The notes under the pieces were generated by a model. The model did not search any database. It had not been told where the DNA came from and saw only the letters and a program-made list of their open reading frames with translations. Source: a virus. Taken from it: a DNA stretch of 30,462 nt. The stretch lies in the IMG/VR virus record IMGVR_UViG_3300048026_000583, positions 1 to 30,462 of that record; one strand, 5' to 3'. This document shows, piece by piece, positions 15,847-21,723 of the stretch (positions are counted from its first letter, which is position 1; each line of letters begins with the position of its first letter). A program made the position numbers and the translations under genes.

Positions 15847-15923
15847 TGGTGGGCCCTGTTGGATTCGAACCAACGATCGATCCGTTATGAGCGGACAGCT
15901 TTAACCAACTAAGCTAAGAGCCC
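15847..15923 (-). tRNA. tRNA with CAU anticodon, probably tRNA-Ile2 (AUA-reading), otherwise elongator Met
   Basis: A 77-base tRNA with encoded CCA and A73, anticodon loop CTCATAA and T loop TTCGAAT. The acceptor GGGCTCT pairs with AGGGCCC. The standard G1-C72 pair rules out initiator tRNA. The C4-G69 pair and U5-G68 are closer to tRNA-Ile2, whose C34 is changed to lysidine by host TilS, than to elongator Met of E. coli. The upstream leader ORF contains three Ile codons, all AUA, and no internal Met, which also favours Ile2. The choice is an inference; structure alone cannot settle it. Confidence 0.88.
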
Positions 15924-15930
15924 GTAAAAT

Positions 15931-16007
15931 TGGTCGGAGCAGTAGGATTCGAACCTACGACCTCCTGGTCCCAAACCAGGCGCACTACCAAGCTGTGCTA
16001 TGCTCCG
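15931..16007 (-). tRNA. tRNA-Pro (UGG)
   Basis: A 77-base tRNA with acceptor CGGAGCA paired to TGCTCCG, including the C1-G72 pair typical of tRNA-Pro. The anticodon stem CCTGG/CCAGG holds the loop TTTGGGA (anticodon TGG), and the CCA is encoded. Its 5' end abuts the CCA of tRNA-Trp with no gap. UGG reads CCA and, when modified, other Pro codons. Confidence 0.95.
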
Positions 16008-16081
16008 TGGCGGGCGTGTAGGGAGTCGAACCCCAGCTTACGGTTTTGGAGACCGCCGTGCTACCGTAACACTTCACACCC
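16008..16081 (-). tRNA. tRNA-Trp (CCA)
   Basis: A 74-base tRNA with acceptor GGGTGTG paired to CACGCCC, discriminator G73 (a Trp identity base) and encoded CCA. The anticodon loop CTCCAAA gives anticodon CCA. It is the first tRNA of the cluster. Its 5' base lies 2 bases after the U-tract of an intrinsic terminator, so transcription must pass that terminator to make it. Confidence 0.94.
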
Positions 16082-16083
16082 AT

Positions 16084-16114
16084 AAAAAAAGCCCCTTGCT
16101 TTCGCTTGGGGCTT
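16084..16114 (-). terminator. Intrinsic terminator immediately upstream of the tRNA cluster
   Basis: On the minus strand AAGCCCC (16114-16108), a 12-base loop containing GCGAAAGC, GGGGCTT (16095-16089) and a run of seven T from 16090 form a G/C-rich hairpin with a U-tract. It stands between the leader ORF and tRNA-Trp. It could end read-through from the queD-glycosyltransferase operon, and it can also serve as the attenuator described separately. Confidence 0.85.
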
Positions 16115-16170
16115 GTTTAAAACTTAATGTAAATAAATCACATCAAAACAAACCCCTCCCAAAAGGTGGG
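16084..16170 (-). promoter_or_regulatory. Predicted transcription attenuator (leader-peptide type) controlling tRNA genes
   Basis: Four RNA segments can be drawn as in amino-acid operon attenuators. Segment 1 is CCCACC (16170-16165), over the Cys-Pro-Pro codons. Segment 2 is GGAGGGGTTTGTTT (16159-16146), at the end of the ORF. Segment 3 is AAACAAGCCCC (16118-16108). Segment 4 is GGGGCTT (16095-16089) with its U-run. Segment 2 GGGGTTTGTTT pairs with segment 3 over 11 continuous base pairs with one G-U, which would break the 3:4 terminator. Segments 1:2 pair through CCC-A-CC/GG-A-GGG around one A-A mismatch. A ribosome stalled at AUA-UGG-UGC would cover segment 1 and favour 2:3. A ribosome at the stop codon would cover segment 2 and favour termination. 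Confidence 0.7.
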
Positions 16171-16208
16171 CACCATATATTAGATATTATTTGTCTTGTG
16201 TTCTTCAT
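16143..16208 (-). CDS. Putative 21-aa leader peptide of the tRNA operon
   Basis: The frame begins ATG 16208 and ends TGA 16143. An AAGGA ribosome-binding site lies about 9-10 bases upstream and a sigma70-type promoter about 26 bases before the ATG. The peptide begins MKNTRQIISNI and continues WCPPFGRGLF. Its three Ile codons are all AUA, and codons 11-15 are AUA UGG UGC CCA CCU (Ile Trp Cys Pro Pro). These match the four tRNA genes that follow (CAU/Ile2, Trp, Cys, Pro). The peptide itself probably has no function, and its translation would be the sensor. It is too short for coding statistics, so the support comes from start signals, codon content and the RNA structures around it. Confidence 0.7.
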   Translation of the reverse strand: MKNTRQIISNIWCPPFGRGLF

Positions 16209-16233
16209 TACTCTAATTCCTTATTGTGTATTT

Positions 16234-16262
16234 ACTATAACACACCTATTTATCGTTGTCAA
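16234..16262 (-). promoter_or_regulatory. Strong sigma70-type promoter of the tRNA leader, with embedded late box
   Basis: TTGACA (16262-16257), a 17-base spacer and TATAGT (16239-16234) preceded by TGT form an extended -10 promoter. Transcription would start near 16227, 19 bases before the leader ATG. The spacer also contains GATAAATA (16254-16247), one base from the T4 late consensus, so the tRNA operon might also be transcribed late. The late use is speculative. Confidence 0.8.
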
Positions 16263-16265
16263 CCA

Positions 16266-17111
16266 CTATTTCCAGTTTCTTTGAACCCAGTCGTCTTTAC
16301 AATAATGTGGATTAGGATCTCCGTGAAAGACAGCAATAGATGTTTCATCTAGGAGAGCAGGTTCTCCTTTAGTTACAAAATCCCTAGTACCTCTTGGACC
16401 TCCAGTCATTTGAGGCTTTCCTCTCATTTCCCATTTATAACTTTGTATCCAATCTACAGGCCAATAATTATATTCATCTTTTATTGAATGCCGTATCCAA
16501 TCTTGATCTCCTTGGAACCTTCTACTGATATTATTTTTATCTGCCATATAATCATGATAGACTTGAGCATGTTGTCCAGTGTTTAGTCTAAAAATACTAG
16601 AATTAAATTTATCATAATTGCGTACAACATGCCTATTAAAGTCTTGTATGATTATAAATTCGTTTGGCTTGTATGAAAATAGTTTATTAATGTTTTTAAA
16701 AATTATCATATCAAGATCGAGAAACAATACAACACCGTCTAATCCTAAATTAGGATTAAAGAACATGGGCTTGTACCACCATCCTTCTATTCCAGGCATT
16801 AGTTCTAAATCTATTACTCGAATACCTGGAACTAGATTAGCTGGTTGTTCAGTAAAGCAAATAAATTCATGATTGATAGTTAAATTACGCTGAACCATAT
16901 GATATAGTTTGTTTACATATTCAGGGCCGTATTTGTCTCCCCATTTTAAACAAACTACATAGTATTTTTTATTAGGATCTGGTTCATTATATATTTCAGG
17001 CTTTCGAGCTTCGGACTGAGGTGCGTTGGCACTTGGAGTTATACCCTTGCTAGCATTTTTCCTCGCCTTCCGTTGTGCTTTGGTTTCGCCTGGAATATAT
17101 TTTTTAGCCAT
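16266..17111 (-). CDS. Glycosyltransferase-like protein (GT-A fold), 281 aa
   Basis: Residues 1-45 are a basic, probably disordered leader (MAKKYIPGETKAQRKARKNA). The core starts near residue 50 with YYVVCLKWGDKYG, continues with HEFICFTEQP, and has a DxD motif in VVLFLDLDMIIF (Asp132, Asp134), the metal/nucleotide-sugar site of GT-A enzymes. QGDQDWIR and AVFHGDPNPH near the C-terminus resemble acceptor-site and metal-binding His segments of GT8-like families. There is no membrane segment. The likely target, whether virion protein, DNA or host glycan, is unknown. Its ATG overlaps the stop of the QueD gene by 8 bases, so the two are co-translated. Downstream lies the promoter and terminator of the tRNA leader. 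Confidence 0.75.
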   Translation of the reverse strand: MAKKYIPGETKAQRKARKNASKGITPSANAPQSEARKPEIYNEPDPNKKYYVVCLKWGDKYGPEYVNKLYHMVQRNLTINHEFICFTEQPANLVPGIRVIDLELMPGIEGWWYKPMFFNPNLGLDGVVLFLDLDMIIFKNINKLFSYKPNEFIIIQDFNRHVVRNYDKFNSSIFRLNTGQHAQVYHDYMADKNNISRRFQGDQDWIRHSIKDEYNYWPVDWIQSYKWEMRGKPQMTGGPRGTRDFVTKGEPALLDETSIAVFHGDPNPHYCKDDWVQRNWK

Positions 17112-17583
17112 CTGTAAATTTTAACTTCTGAACTTCGTATGGTGTATAGATAGCACTATTAGCACCATGTTCAGAACACTCAACTGACTCGCACCAACAA
17201 CGGTTATCAGTTCCTTCACGTATAAGTTTGTCTGCAAATGCCCATGCATGTTCAGCAAACTTCTCTGCACCTACGCCATCAAGCTGTGTAATCTGTGCTA
17301 GTCCTTTTGTTTCAAGTAATAACAAATCGTCCTTCATAGGATCGTTCACATCAATCACTGTTTGATGATCAAATGTATCTTCTAACCATTTTTTCAAAGG
17401 CTTTAGCCCGCCAAAGTCAACAGCCCAGTTGCGATGATCTAATTCGCTTGCTCCAAATGTAAATTTAAATTGCAAACTATATCCATGCAAGAATCTACAG
17501 TGTGAATGATCTGCATGTGGTTGACGGAACACCGCTGATAGTCCGATGTTGTGTCCGTATGTTTTAGTTGAATAATATGCCAT
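17104..17583 (-). CDS. queD: QueD / 6-pyruvoyltetrahydropterin synthase-like protein, variant metal site
   Basis: At 159 residues this is a member of the PTPS/QueD family. QueD makes 6-carboxytetrahydropterin on the route to preQ0 and 7-deazaguanine bases, used in queuosine tRNA or, in some phages, in modified DNA. The family core HCRFLHGYSLQFKFTF is at residues 28-43, followed by WAVDFGGLKPLKKWLEDTFDH (the D-F-G/L-K substrate region) and a C-terminal Cys/His stretch (CWCESVECSEHG). Canonical QueD has His-Gly-His as zinc ligands; here it is His-Gly-Tyr (33-35), with extra His at 23, 26 and 28. No other queuosine gene is in the window. The SD is AAAAGG and a sigma70 promoter lies upstream. Confidence 0.82.
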   Translation of the reverse strand: MAYYSTKTYGHNIGLSAVFRQPHADHSHCRFLHGYSLQFKFTFGASELDHRNWAVDFGGLKPLKKWLEDTFDHQTVIDVNDPMKDDLLLLETKGLAQITQLDGVGAEKFAEHAWAFADKLIREGTDNRCWCESVECSEHGANSAIYTPYEVQKLKFTDG

Positions 17584-17607
17584 ATAGATTACCTTTTAAT
17601 TGTATTA

Positions 17608-18198
17608 TTAATTATAGCGTAGATTTGCTAATTTGTCAACCGTTACATTACTATTTTTCCATTCTTTTGGTATTACCCAATCTTCATCTTGATGAATAAT
17701 AAACTCTTTATTTGAAAAGTGTTTAAATATTCGACCTATTTGGTGTATCCAGTAACTAGGATCAACTGCTCGTTTTGTTGCTACATTATAGTTATCTGTG
17801 TCTTTGTATATGTTATTAGTAAACTGGTCTTTACTATATAAATCAAATCCTAACAAGTGTATTTCGTCACTATGTTTTGTAGCTAATAACACTGCATATG
17901 GTCCTGCTCCCCAATGCCAAGGTACGTCCCATCTTTCGTAACCTGTAAAAGGCAGTTCTGGAACAGTTCTTAAGTTCCTTTTGTTTTGAAAATATCCAAC
18001 CCAGTCATGACGTGTGTATATTTTACTATTCTTTTGAAATCCTGCGTTAATAGCTTCTTGACACATTCTTTTATCAACACAAACTAAGTGATCCACATAA
18101 TAATCTCGATAAATAGCATTACACCCAATTTTTTTCATAGGTATATTATTAATGTTTACATCTTTGCGACTTTCACCGTTGCCTACAACTAGTATCAT
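17608..18198 (-). CDS. Unknown protein with N-terminal nucleotide-binding-like motif, 196 aa
   Basis: The protein starts MILVVGNGESRKDVNINNIP, a beta strand followed by a Gly-rich turn. It continues CNAIYRDYYVDHLVCVDKRM and a central DVPWHWGAGPYAVLLATKH, then EIHLLGFDLYS. This layout recalls DUF115/MptE-like or sialyltransferase-like Rossmann proteins that start with a GNGPS-type motif, and many phage genomes carry similar genes beside glycosyltransferases. No catalytic residues can be assigned. It is divergent from the fibre gene at 18238 with only 39 bases between. There is no clear SD. Nucleotide-sugar or pterin-related chemistry is a guess, the latter suggested only by the adjoining queD. 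Confidence 0.6.
   Translation of the reverse strand: MILVVGNGESRKDVNINNIPMKKIGCNAIYRDYYVDHLVCVDKRMCQEAINAGFQKNSKIYTRHDWVGYFQNKRNLRTVPELPFTGYERWDVPWHWGAGPYAVLLATKHSDEIHLLGFDLYSKDQFTNNIYKDTDNYNVATKRAVDPSYWIHQIGRIFKHFSNKEFIIHQDEDWVIPKEWKNSNVTVDKLANLRYN
17611..17639 (-). promoter_or_regulatory. Consensus sigma70 promoter for the queD-glycosyltransferase operon
   Basis: TTGACA (17639-17634), a 17-base spacer and TATAAT (17616-17611) match both consensus hexamers. The promoter is embedded in the last codons of the upstream 196-aa gene. The predicted start is near 17604. Confidence 0.85.
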
Positions 18199-18208
18199 GT
18201 TGTATTTA

Positions 18209-18216
18209 AATAAATA
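18209..18216 (+). promoter_or_regulatory. T4-type late promoter box AATAAATA before the plus-strand fibre cluster
   Basis: AATAAATA is one base off TATAAATA and lies 21 bases before the ATG at 18238, with AGGTAGG as ribosome-binding site. It probably drives the whole plus-strand cluster from 18238 to 23152, where genes are spaced by no more than about 11 bases or overlap. Confidence 0.5.
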
Positions 18217-18237
18217 CTGTAACAGGTAGGATAACTA

Positions 18238-19980
18238 ATGACAGCATATATTGACACGTTTAGAAGCGTAGTTTTAACACCAGATAATATAACATTACTA
18301 GCAGATGGTGTTTCTGATGCACTTACTATCAATGCAGACGCAAATAAAGGACTTAGTCTTAGTGCTTCCGCAGAAGGCAGTGACACGCTAGACTTGAACG
18401 TAGACTATTCATTTAGTGTTCCTATTGGAACAAGTATTCTACGCCTGCAAGATGTAAACGCTAATCAAAAAGATATTACATTATCAGCTGGTGCAAACAT
18501 TACTATTACTAGAAATAGTAGTAGTGAACTTGTATTAAGTTCTACAGTAGGTGGAAATAGTAAAACAGTTACAGATGCTACAGCTGCCAATCCAGTTGTT
18601 ATTACAACTAACACCGCACACGGATTTACTGAAGGAACTCCTGTAACACTTACAGATATTGTAGGTATGACGCAACTCAACGGTAATGAATATTTTATGG
18701 ATATTCTTACTAGTAATACGTTTGCTCTTTATACAGACGCAGTGTTATCAGCTAGTTTAGACGGAACAGCTTTTACTGCTTACACCAGCGGTGGCGTTGC
18801 TACAGCTGAGTATCAAACAACAAATCTAGTTGACATGGGCGATGTACTGTTGACAAGTCCTAGTATTGGCAAAGTGTTGTATCATAATGGCACAAAGTGG
18901 GTTGATCAAATTATTGACACTTCAGTTATTACAGAAAACACAAATTTATTTTATACTGACACAAGAGTAGATAATAGATTTGATACAAGACTTGCACTTA
19001 AATCAACTAGTGATTTAGCAGAAGGCACAAATTTATACTATACAGACACAAGAGCTAATAGTGCTATTGACACTAGAGTAACTGGTGCTTATATTAGTAC
19101 ACTAAGTGGTGTTATAGCAGACAGCGTTGATGGTGATCTAACTGGTAGTGTTTTTGGTGATGACTCTACGATACTAGTTGACGGTGTAAGCAATACTTTG
19201 CATGGTAATTTAGGAACAGTAACAGCAACCGAAAGTATTAAGATACACGGATTTGCTCCTGCATTGGAGAATGATTACACACAAAATAACGATGTGTCAG
19301 TTCGTGATGCTTTAGTTCTTTCAGCCTTTGCAAGTGGAGCGTCTAGTGCAGGCTATGAAGCTTCTCCTGCTATGGTTGCTTCAAAATCATTAGAAGCTAG
19401 TTGGGCACCTGTGACGGGTACTAGTTATTCGCATACAAAAGCAGGATTGAGATTAATTAAAGGAAACACCAGAGACACATTGAGGAATGGTTTAAGTTTG
19501 TCACCATTGGGTTTAGGGGACACTGTTATACTTGGTAATATAGATGACGATGGCGGAACTGCCCAAGTAGTATCAGGTTTGTCAATTGACGGAACAAGTA
19601 TATATTTACAAAGTAACGTTGGTGACGATGATACAATTACTATACGTCAAAGATCAAGTGGGGGCTATTTAAATTTCATCAGTGAGGATGTTGGGGCTAG
19701 CCAATGGACCGAAATAAAGATGACTCCTACAAATATTAGATTGGAGGGCGCAATAACAGCAACCGACACTATTTCAGGAAATCTTAGTGGTACAGTTACT
19801 GGAAATTTAACTGGTACAATGTCTGGTTCAGTATTTGGCGATGACAGTTCATTGCTTGTTGACGGTATCAATAATAGACTAGTTATGGCTAACAATACAA
19901 CAGATGATTTAGCTGAAGGATCCAACAATAAATACTTTACAAATGGTAGAGCTATTGCAATGACGATAGTATTCGGATAA
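18238..19980 (+). CDS. Tail fibre protein, 580 aa
   Basis: The N-terminus is MTAYIDTFRSVVLTPDNITL. A module at about residues 120-180 (NPVVITTNTAHGFTEGTPVTL, then NGNEYF and SNTFALY) is the repeated HGF-x-G-x-VT fold found in many phage fibres. NLFYTDTRV and NLYYTDTRANSAIDTRV repeats lie at about 238 and 265, with GSVFGDDST-LVDGV near 303 and 530. The last residues (EGSNNKYFTNGRAIAMTIVFG) look like another NLYYT-ARA repeat that ends abruptly, as if the fibre lost a C-terminal part. Adhesive function may have moved to the small proteins that follow. It starts the late plus-strand operon; the fibre assignment is firm. Confidence 0.85.
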   Translation: MTAYIDTFRSVVLTPDNITLLADGVSDALTINADANKGLSLSASAEGSDTLDLNVDYSFSVPIGTSILRLQDVNANQKDITLSAGANITITRNSSSELVLSSTVGGNSKTVTDATAANPVVITTNTAHGFTEGTPVTLTDIVGMTQLNGNEYFMDILTSNTFALYTDAVLSASLDGTAFTAYTSGGVATAEYQTTNLVDMGDVLLTSPSIGKVLYHNGTKWVDQIIDTSVITENTNLFYTDTRVDNRFDTRLALKSTSDLAEGTNLYYTDTRANSAIDTRVTGAYISTLSGVIADSVDGDLTGSVFGDDSTILVDGVSNTLHGNLGTVTATESIKIHGFAPALENDYTQNNDVSVRDALVLSAFASGASSAGYEASPAMVASKSLEASWAPVTGTSYSHTKAGLRLIKGNTRDTLRNGLSLSPLGLGDTVILGNIDDDGGTAQVVSGLSIDGTSIYLQSNVGDDDTITIRQRSSGGYLNFISEDVGASQWTEIKMTPTNIRLEGAITATDTISGNLSGTVTGNLTGTMSGSVFGDDSSLLVDGINNRLVMANNTTDDLAEGSNNKYFTNGRAIAMTIVFG

Positions 19981-19989
19981 GGATAATAA

Positions 19990-20394
19990 ATGGCAAACCC
20001 AAATATAGTACAAGTAAGCACAATTAACGGTAAATCAATGGGATATGCACTCGGAACAACCAACGGGACGATGATACCGCCGCTCCAAGGCGCTGGTTTA
20101 AGTATTGTGCCAAATGATGAAGTATATAAAATAAATTCTATAACAATATCTAATATTACAACAGGCACAACAGCTTGGGCATCGGTATGGCGGAACGCCA
20201 CCGTAGCTGGTCCATATGGTACTAGTAGTGTCAATGGATATCTAGCATATCAAATAGATATTCCGCCAAAAGCTACTATATCCATCCTAGGAAAATCAAC
20301 CAGCATTTATCTCAATGAAGGTCATAGTATTGTAGCAGTTACAAATCAAGCTTCTACACTAACGTTTACGGCAAGTTATGAGGTGATAAGCTAA
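19990..20394 (+). CDS. Small beta-rich structural protein, 134 aa (paralogue 1)
   Basis: This 134-residue protein is rich in Thr, Ser and Ile strands (MANPNIVQVSTINGKSMGYA). Its C-terminal half has the order INSITISNITT, YLAYQIDIPPKATISILGKS, IYLNEGHSIVAVTNQASTLT and SYEVIS. The next gene repeats this order, so the pair arose by duplication. Such small all-beta proteins downstream of fibres in marine phages may be tip or decoration subunits. It has no signal peptide, Cys or enzymatic motif. Its stop overlaps the next ATG (TAATG). Function is inferred from position only. Confidence 0.75.
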   Translation: MANPNIVQVSTINGKSMGYALGTTNGTMIPPLQGAGLSIVPNDEVYKINSITISNITTGTTAWASVWRNATVAGPYGTSSVNGYLAYQIDIPPKATISILGKSTSIYLNEGHSIVAVTNQASTLTFTASYEVIS

Positions 20395-20780
20395 TGGCAC
20401 ATAATATTGTTAACACAGGAACAATTTGGGGTATTACACAGCAAGTGCAGCCATCTAATGCTGGACCGAGTGGAAGTTATCTAACTGTAGGGCCTGAACT
20501 AGCAGGCAGAATAAAAAAAGTAAACACTATTCTTGCTGTTAATACAAGTACTACAACAGACTACGAAGCAACTGTATACCATTATATTCAAGATAATGGA
20601 GGCCCAGGTATACCAATTTCAGTTCCGCTTTGCCAGAATGTTGTAGTTCCTGCAAAGTCTACTATGGTTATTGTTAGCAGTGATAATCCTGTGTATGTTG
20701 AAGAAGGTGGTTATATTGCAGGCTATGCAAATGTAGTAAGTACACTGACGTATACTTTATCATATGAGGTTATATTCTAG
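20394..20780 (+). CDS. Small beta-rich structural protein, 128 aa (paralogue 2)
   Basis: This is a paralogue of the preceding protein: VNTILAVNTSTTTDYEATVY, VVVPAKSTMVIVSSDNPVYV, EEGGYIAGYANVVSTLTYTL and SYEVIF align with segments of that protein in the same order. The N-terminus (MAHNIVNTGTIWGITQQVQP) has diverged. It is coupled on both sides, TAATG upstream and TAGTG downstream. A hetero-oligomeric tip made of both paralogues is possible, though unproven. Confidence 0.75.
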   Translation: MAHNIVNTGTIWGITQQVQPSNAGPSGSYLTVGPELAGRIKKVNTILAVNTSTTTDYEATVYHYIQDNGGPGIPISVPLCQNVVVPAKSTMVIVSSDNPVYVEEGGYIAGYANVVSTLTYTLSYEVIF

Positions 20781-21331
20781 TGTATAGACACAACGGTGGA
20801 CTTAAAGGAAAAAAACGAGGTGATGCATCACAAAGTGGAATGTGGACAGCGGCCAAAGGTGTAATACGTGGTCGTTCAAATGGTGGCTTTATGGGTGTGG
20901 AAATGCGTAGTGCTGATCTACAAGATAACATAAACAAGCTATCAGGAATTTGGCCATTACACGGTACCAAGTTTGTACCAAACGGTGCATCTGTAACAAC
21001 AACTAGTCAAGTAGATAATTCTTATTATACATACCCTGATCCTTATCAAGCTTACCAAGAAACTGGTAGAACCTATCAAGGCGGCGGCTATCGATGGTTT
21101 CCAGGCGCTGACGCTACTAATTGTGGAATGCCAACGTGGCCTGATGGTTCTTTTAGCGGCTATACTCGACAATGGACTCAAGTCGGAAGTGTTAACTGCT
21201 CAGGCTGGGTATTTGATATATACACTGTAACAGGATACTATTACACTGTTACTCCAGATCCGGTATATAACGAACAGATAGATACGGTAACTACTACTAC
21301 AGATTACGATGTGTGGGACTGGTTTGGTTAA
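20780..21331 (+). CDS. Probable virion structural protein, 183 aa, GTG start
   Basis: The GTG at 20780 overlaps the preceding TAG (TAGTG), which supports this start. The N-terminal 35 residues are basic and contain SQSGMWTAAKGV, similar to the short SGVW-type motif common at ends of phage structural proteins. Residues about 80-183 are rich in Tyr, Trp, Thr and Gly (YYTYPDPYQAYQETGRTYQG; WVFDIYTVTGYYYTVTPD), a composition often seen in carbohydrate-contacting tips. Two Cys are present (in TNCGMP and NCSGW). It lies in the fibre operon. Receptor binding is a hypothesis from composition and position. Confidence 0.65.
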   Translation: MYRHNGGLKGKKRGDASQSGMWTAAKGVIRGRSNGGFMGVEMRSADLQDNINKLSGIWPLHGTKFVPNGASVTTTSQVDNSYYTYPDPYQAYQETGRTYQGGGYRWFPGADATNCGMPTWPDGSFSGYTRQWTQVGSVNCSGWVFDIYTVTGYYYTVTPDPVYNEQIDTVTTTTDYDVWDWFG

Positions 21332-21342
21332 AGGAGAATAAT

Positions 21343-21723
21343 ATGACTATTATAGCATTTCAAATTGATGAGTTTGGTACAACTGGTAGAACAAATGATG
21401 GTCAAGTATTAAGATCTAATACTATTCCTACTTTTAGTTTCGACTATGATGTTCTCACATATACTCAAAATGAACGTAGCAGATTTTGGCAATTAGAACG
21501 GCACAAACTTACTGAAGAACAAGAAGCAGAAGTAGAACGTCATATAAGTGGCATTGTTGTTGATACAGAACTTACAAAACGTATGGCACAAAATCATCAA
21601 GCAAGAAAAATACTAGCACAAACTGATTGGTACGTTGTAAGAAAGATGGAAACTGGAAAAGAGATTCCCGATCAAATCATTGCTATGAGAATGCAAGCTA
21701 GATCAAATGTTGTAAATGACTAA
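21343..21723 (+). CDS. Probable tail-fibre assembly chaperone, 126 aa
   Basis: The start at 21343 has AGGAG at a good distance; a longer frame from 21313 overlaps the previous gene and lacks an SD. The C-terminal segment ILAQTDWYVVRKMETGKEIP followed by QIIAMRMQARSNV matches the pattern of tail-fibre assembly and chaperone proteins, in which an L-x-x-TDW-x-x-x-R-x-x-E-x-G-x-x-x-P helix pair precedes Arg residues. The N-terminal part (MTIIAFQIDEFGTTGRTNDG) is beta-rich. Its position directly after fibre genes agrees with helping them trimerise or fold. The chaperone role is inferred from the family pattern. Confidence 0.7.
   Translation: MTIIAFQIDEFGTTGRTNDGQVLRSNTIPTFSFDYDVLTYTQNERSRFWQLERHKLTEEQEAEVERHISGIVVDTELTKRMAQNHQARKILAQTDWYVVRKMETGKEIPDQIIAMRMQARSNVVND

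Noticed and set aside
16000-16284. Plus-strand open frame of 94 codons across the tRNA cluster
   Set aside because: It is antisense to tRNA-Trp, the terminator and the leader, has no ribosome-binding site and looks like chance.
19665-20234. Minus-strand open frame of 189 codons opposite the fibre and first paralogue genes
   Set aside because: Antisense across two well-supported genes; hydrophobic composition is what antisense of Thr/Asn-rich codons gives.
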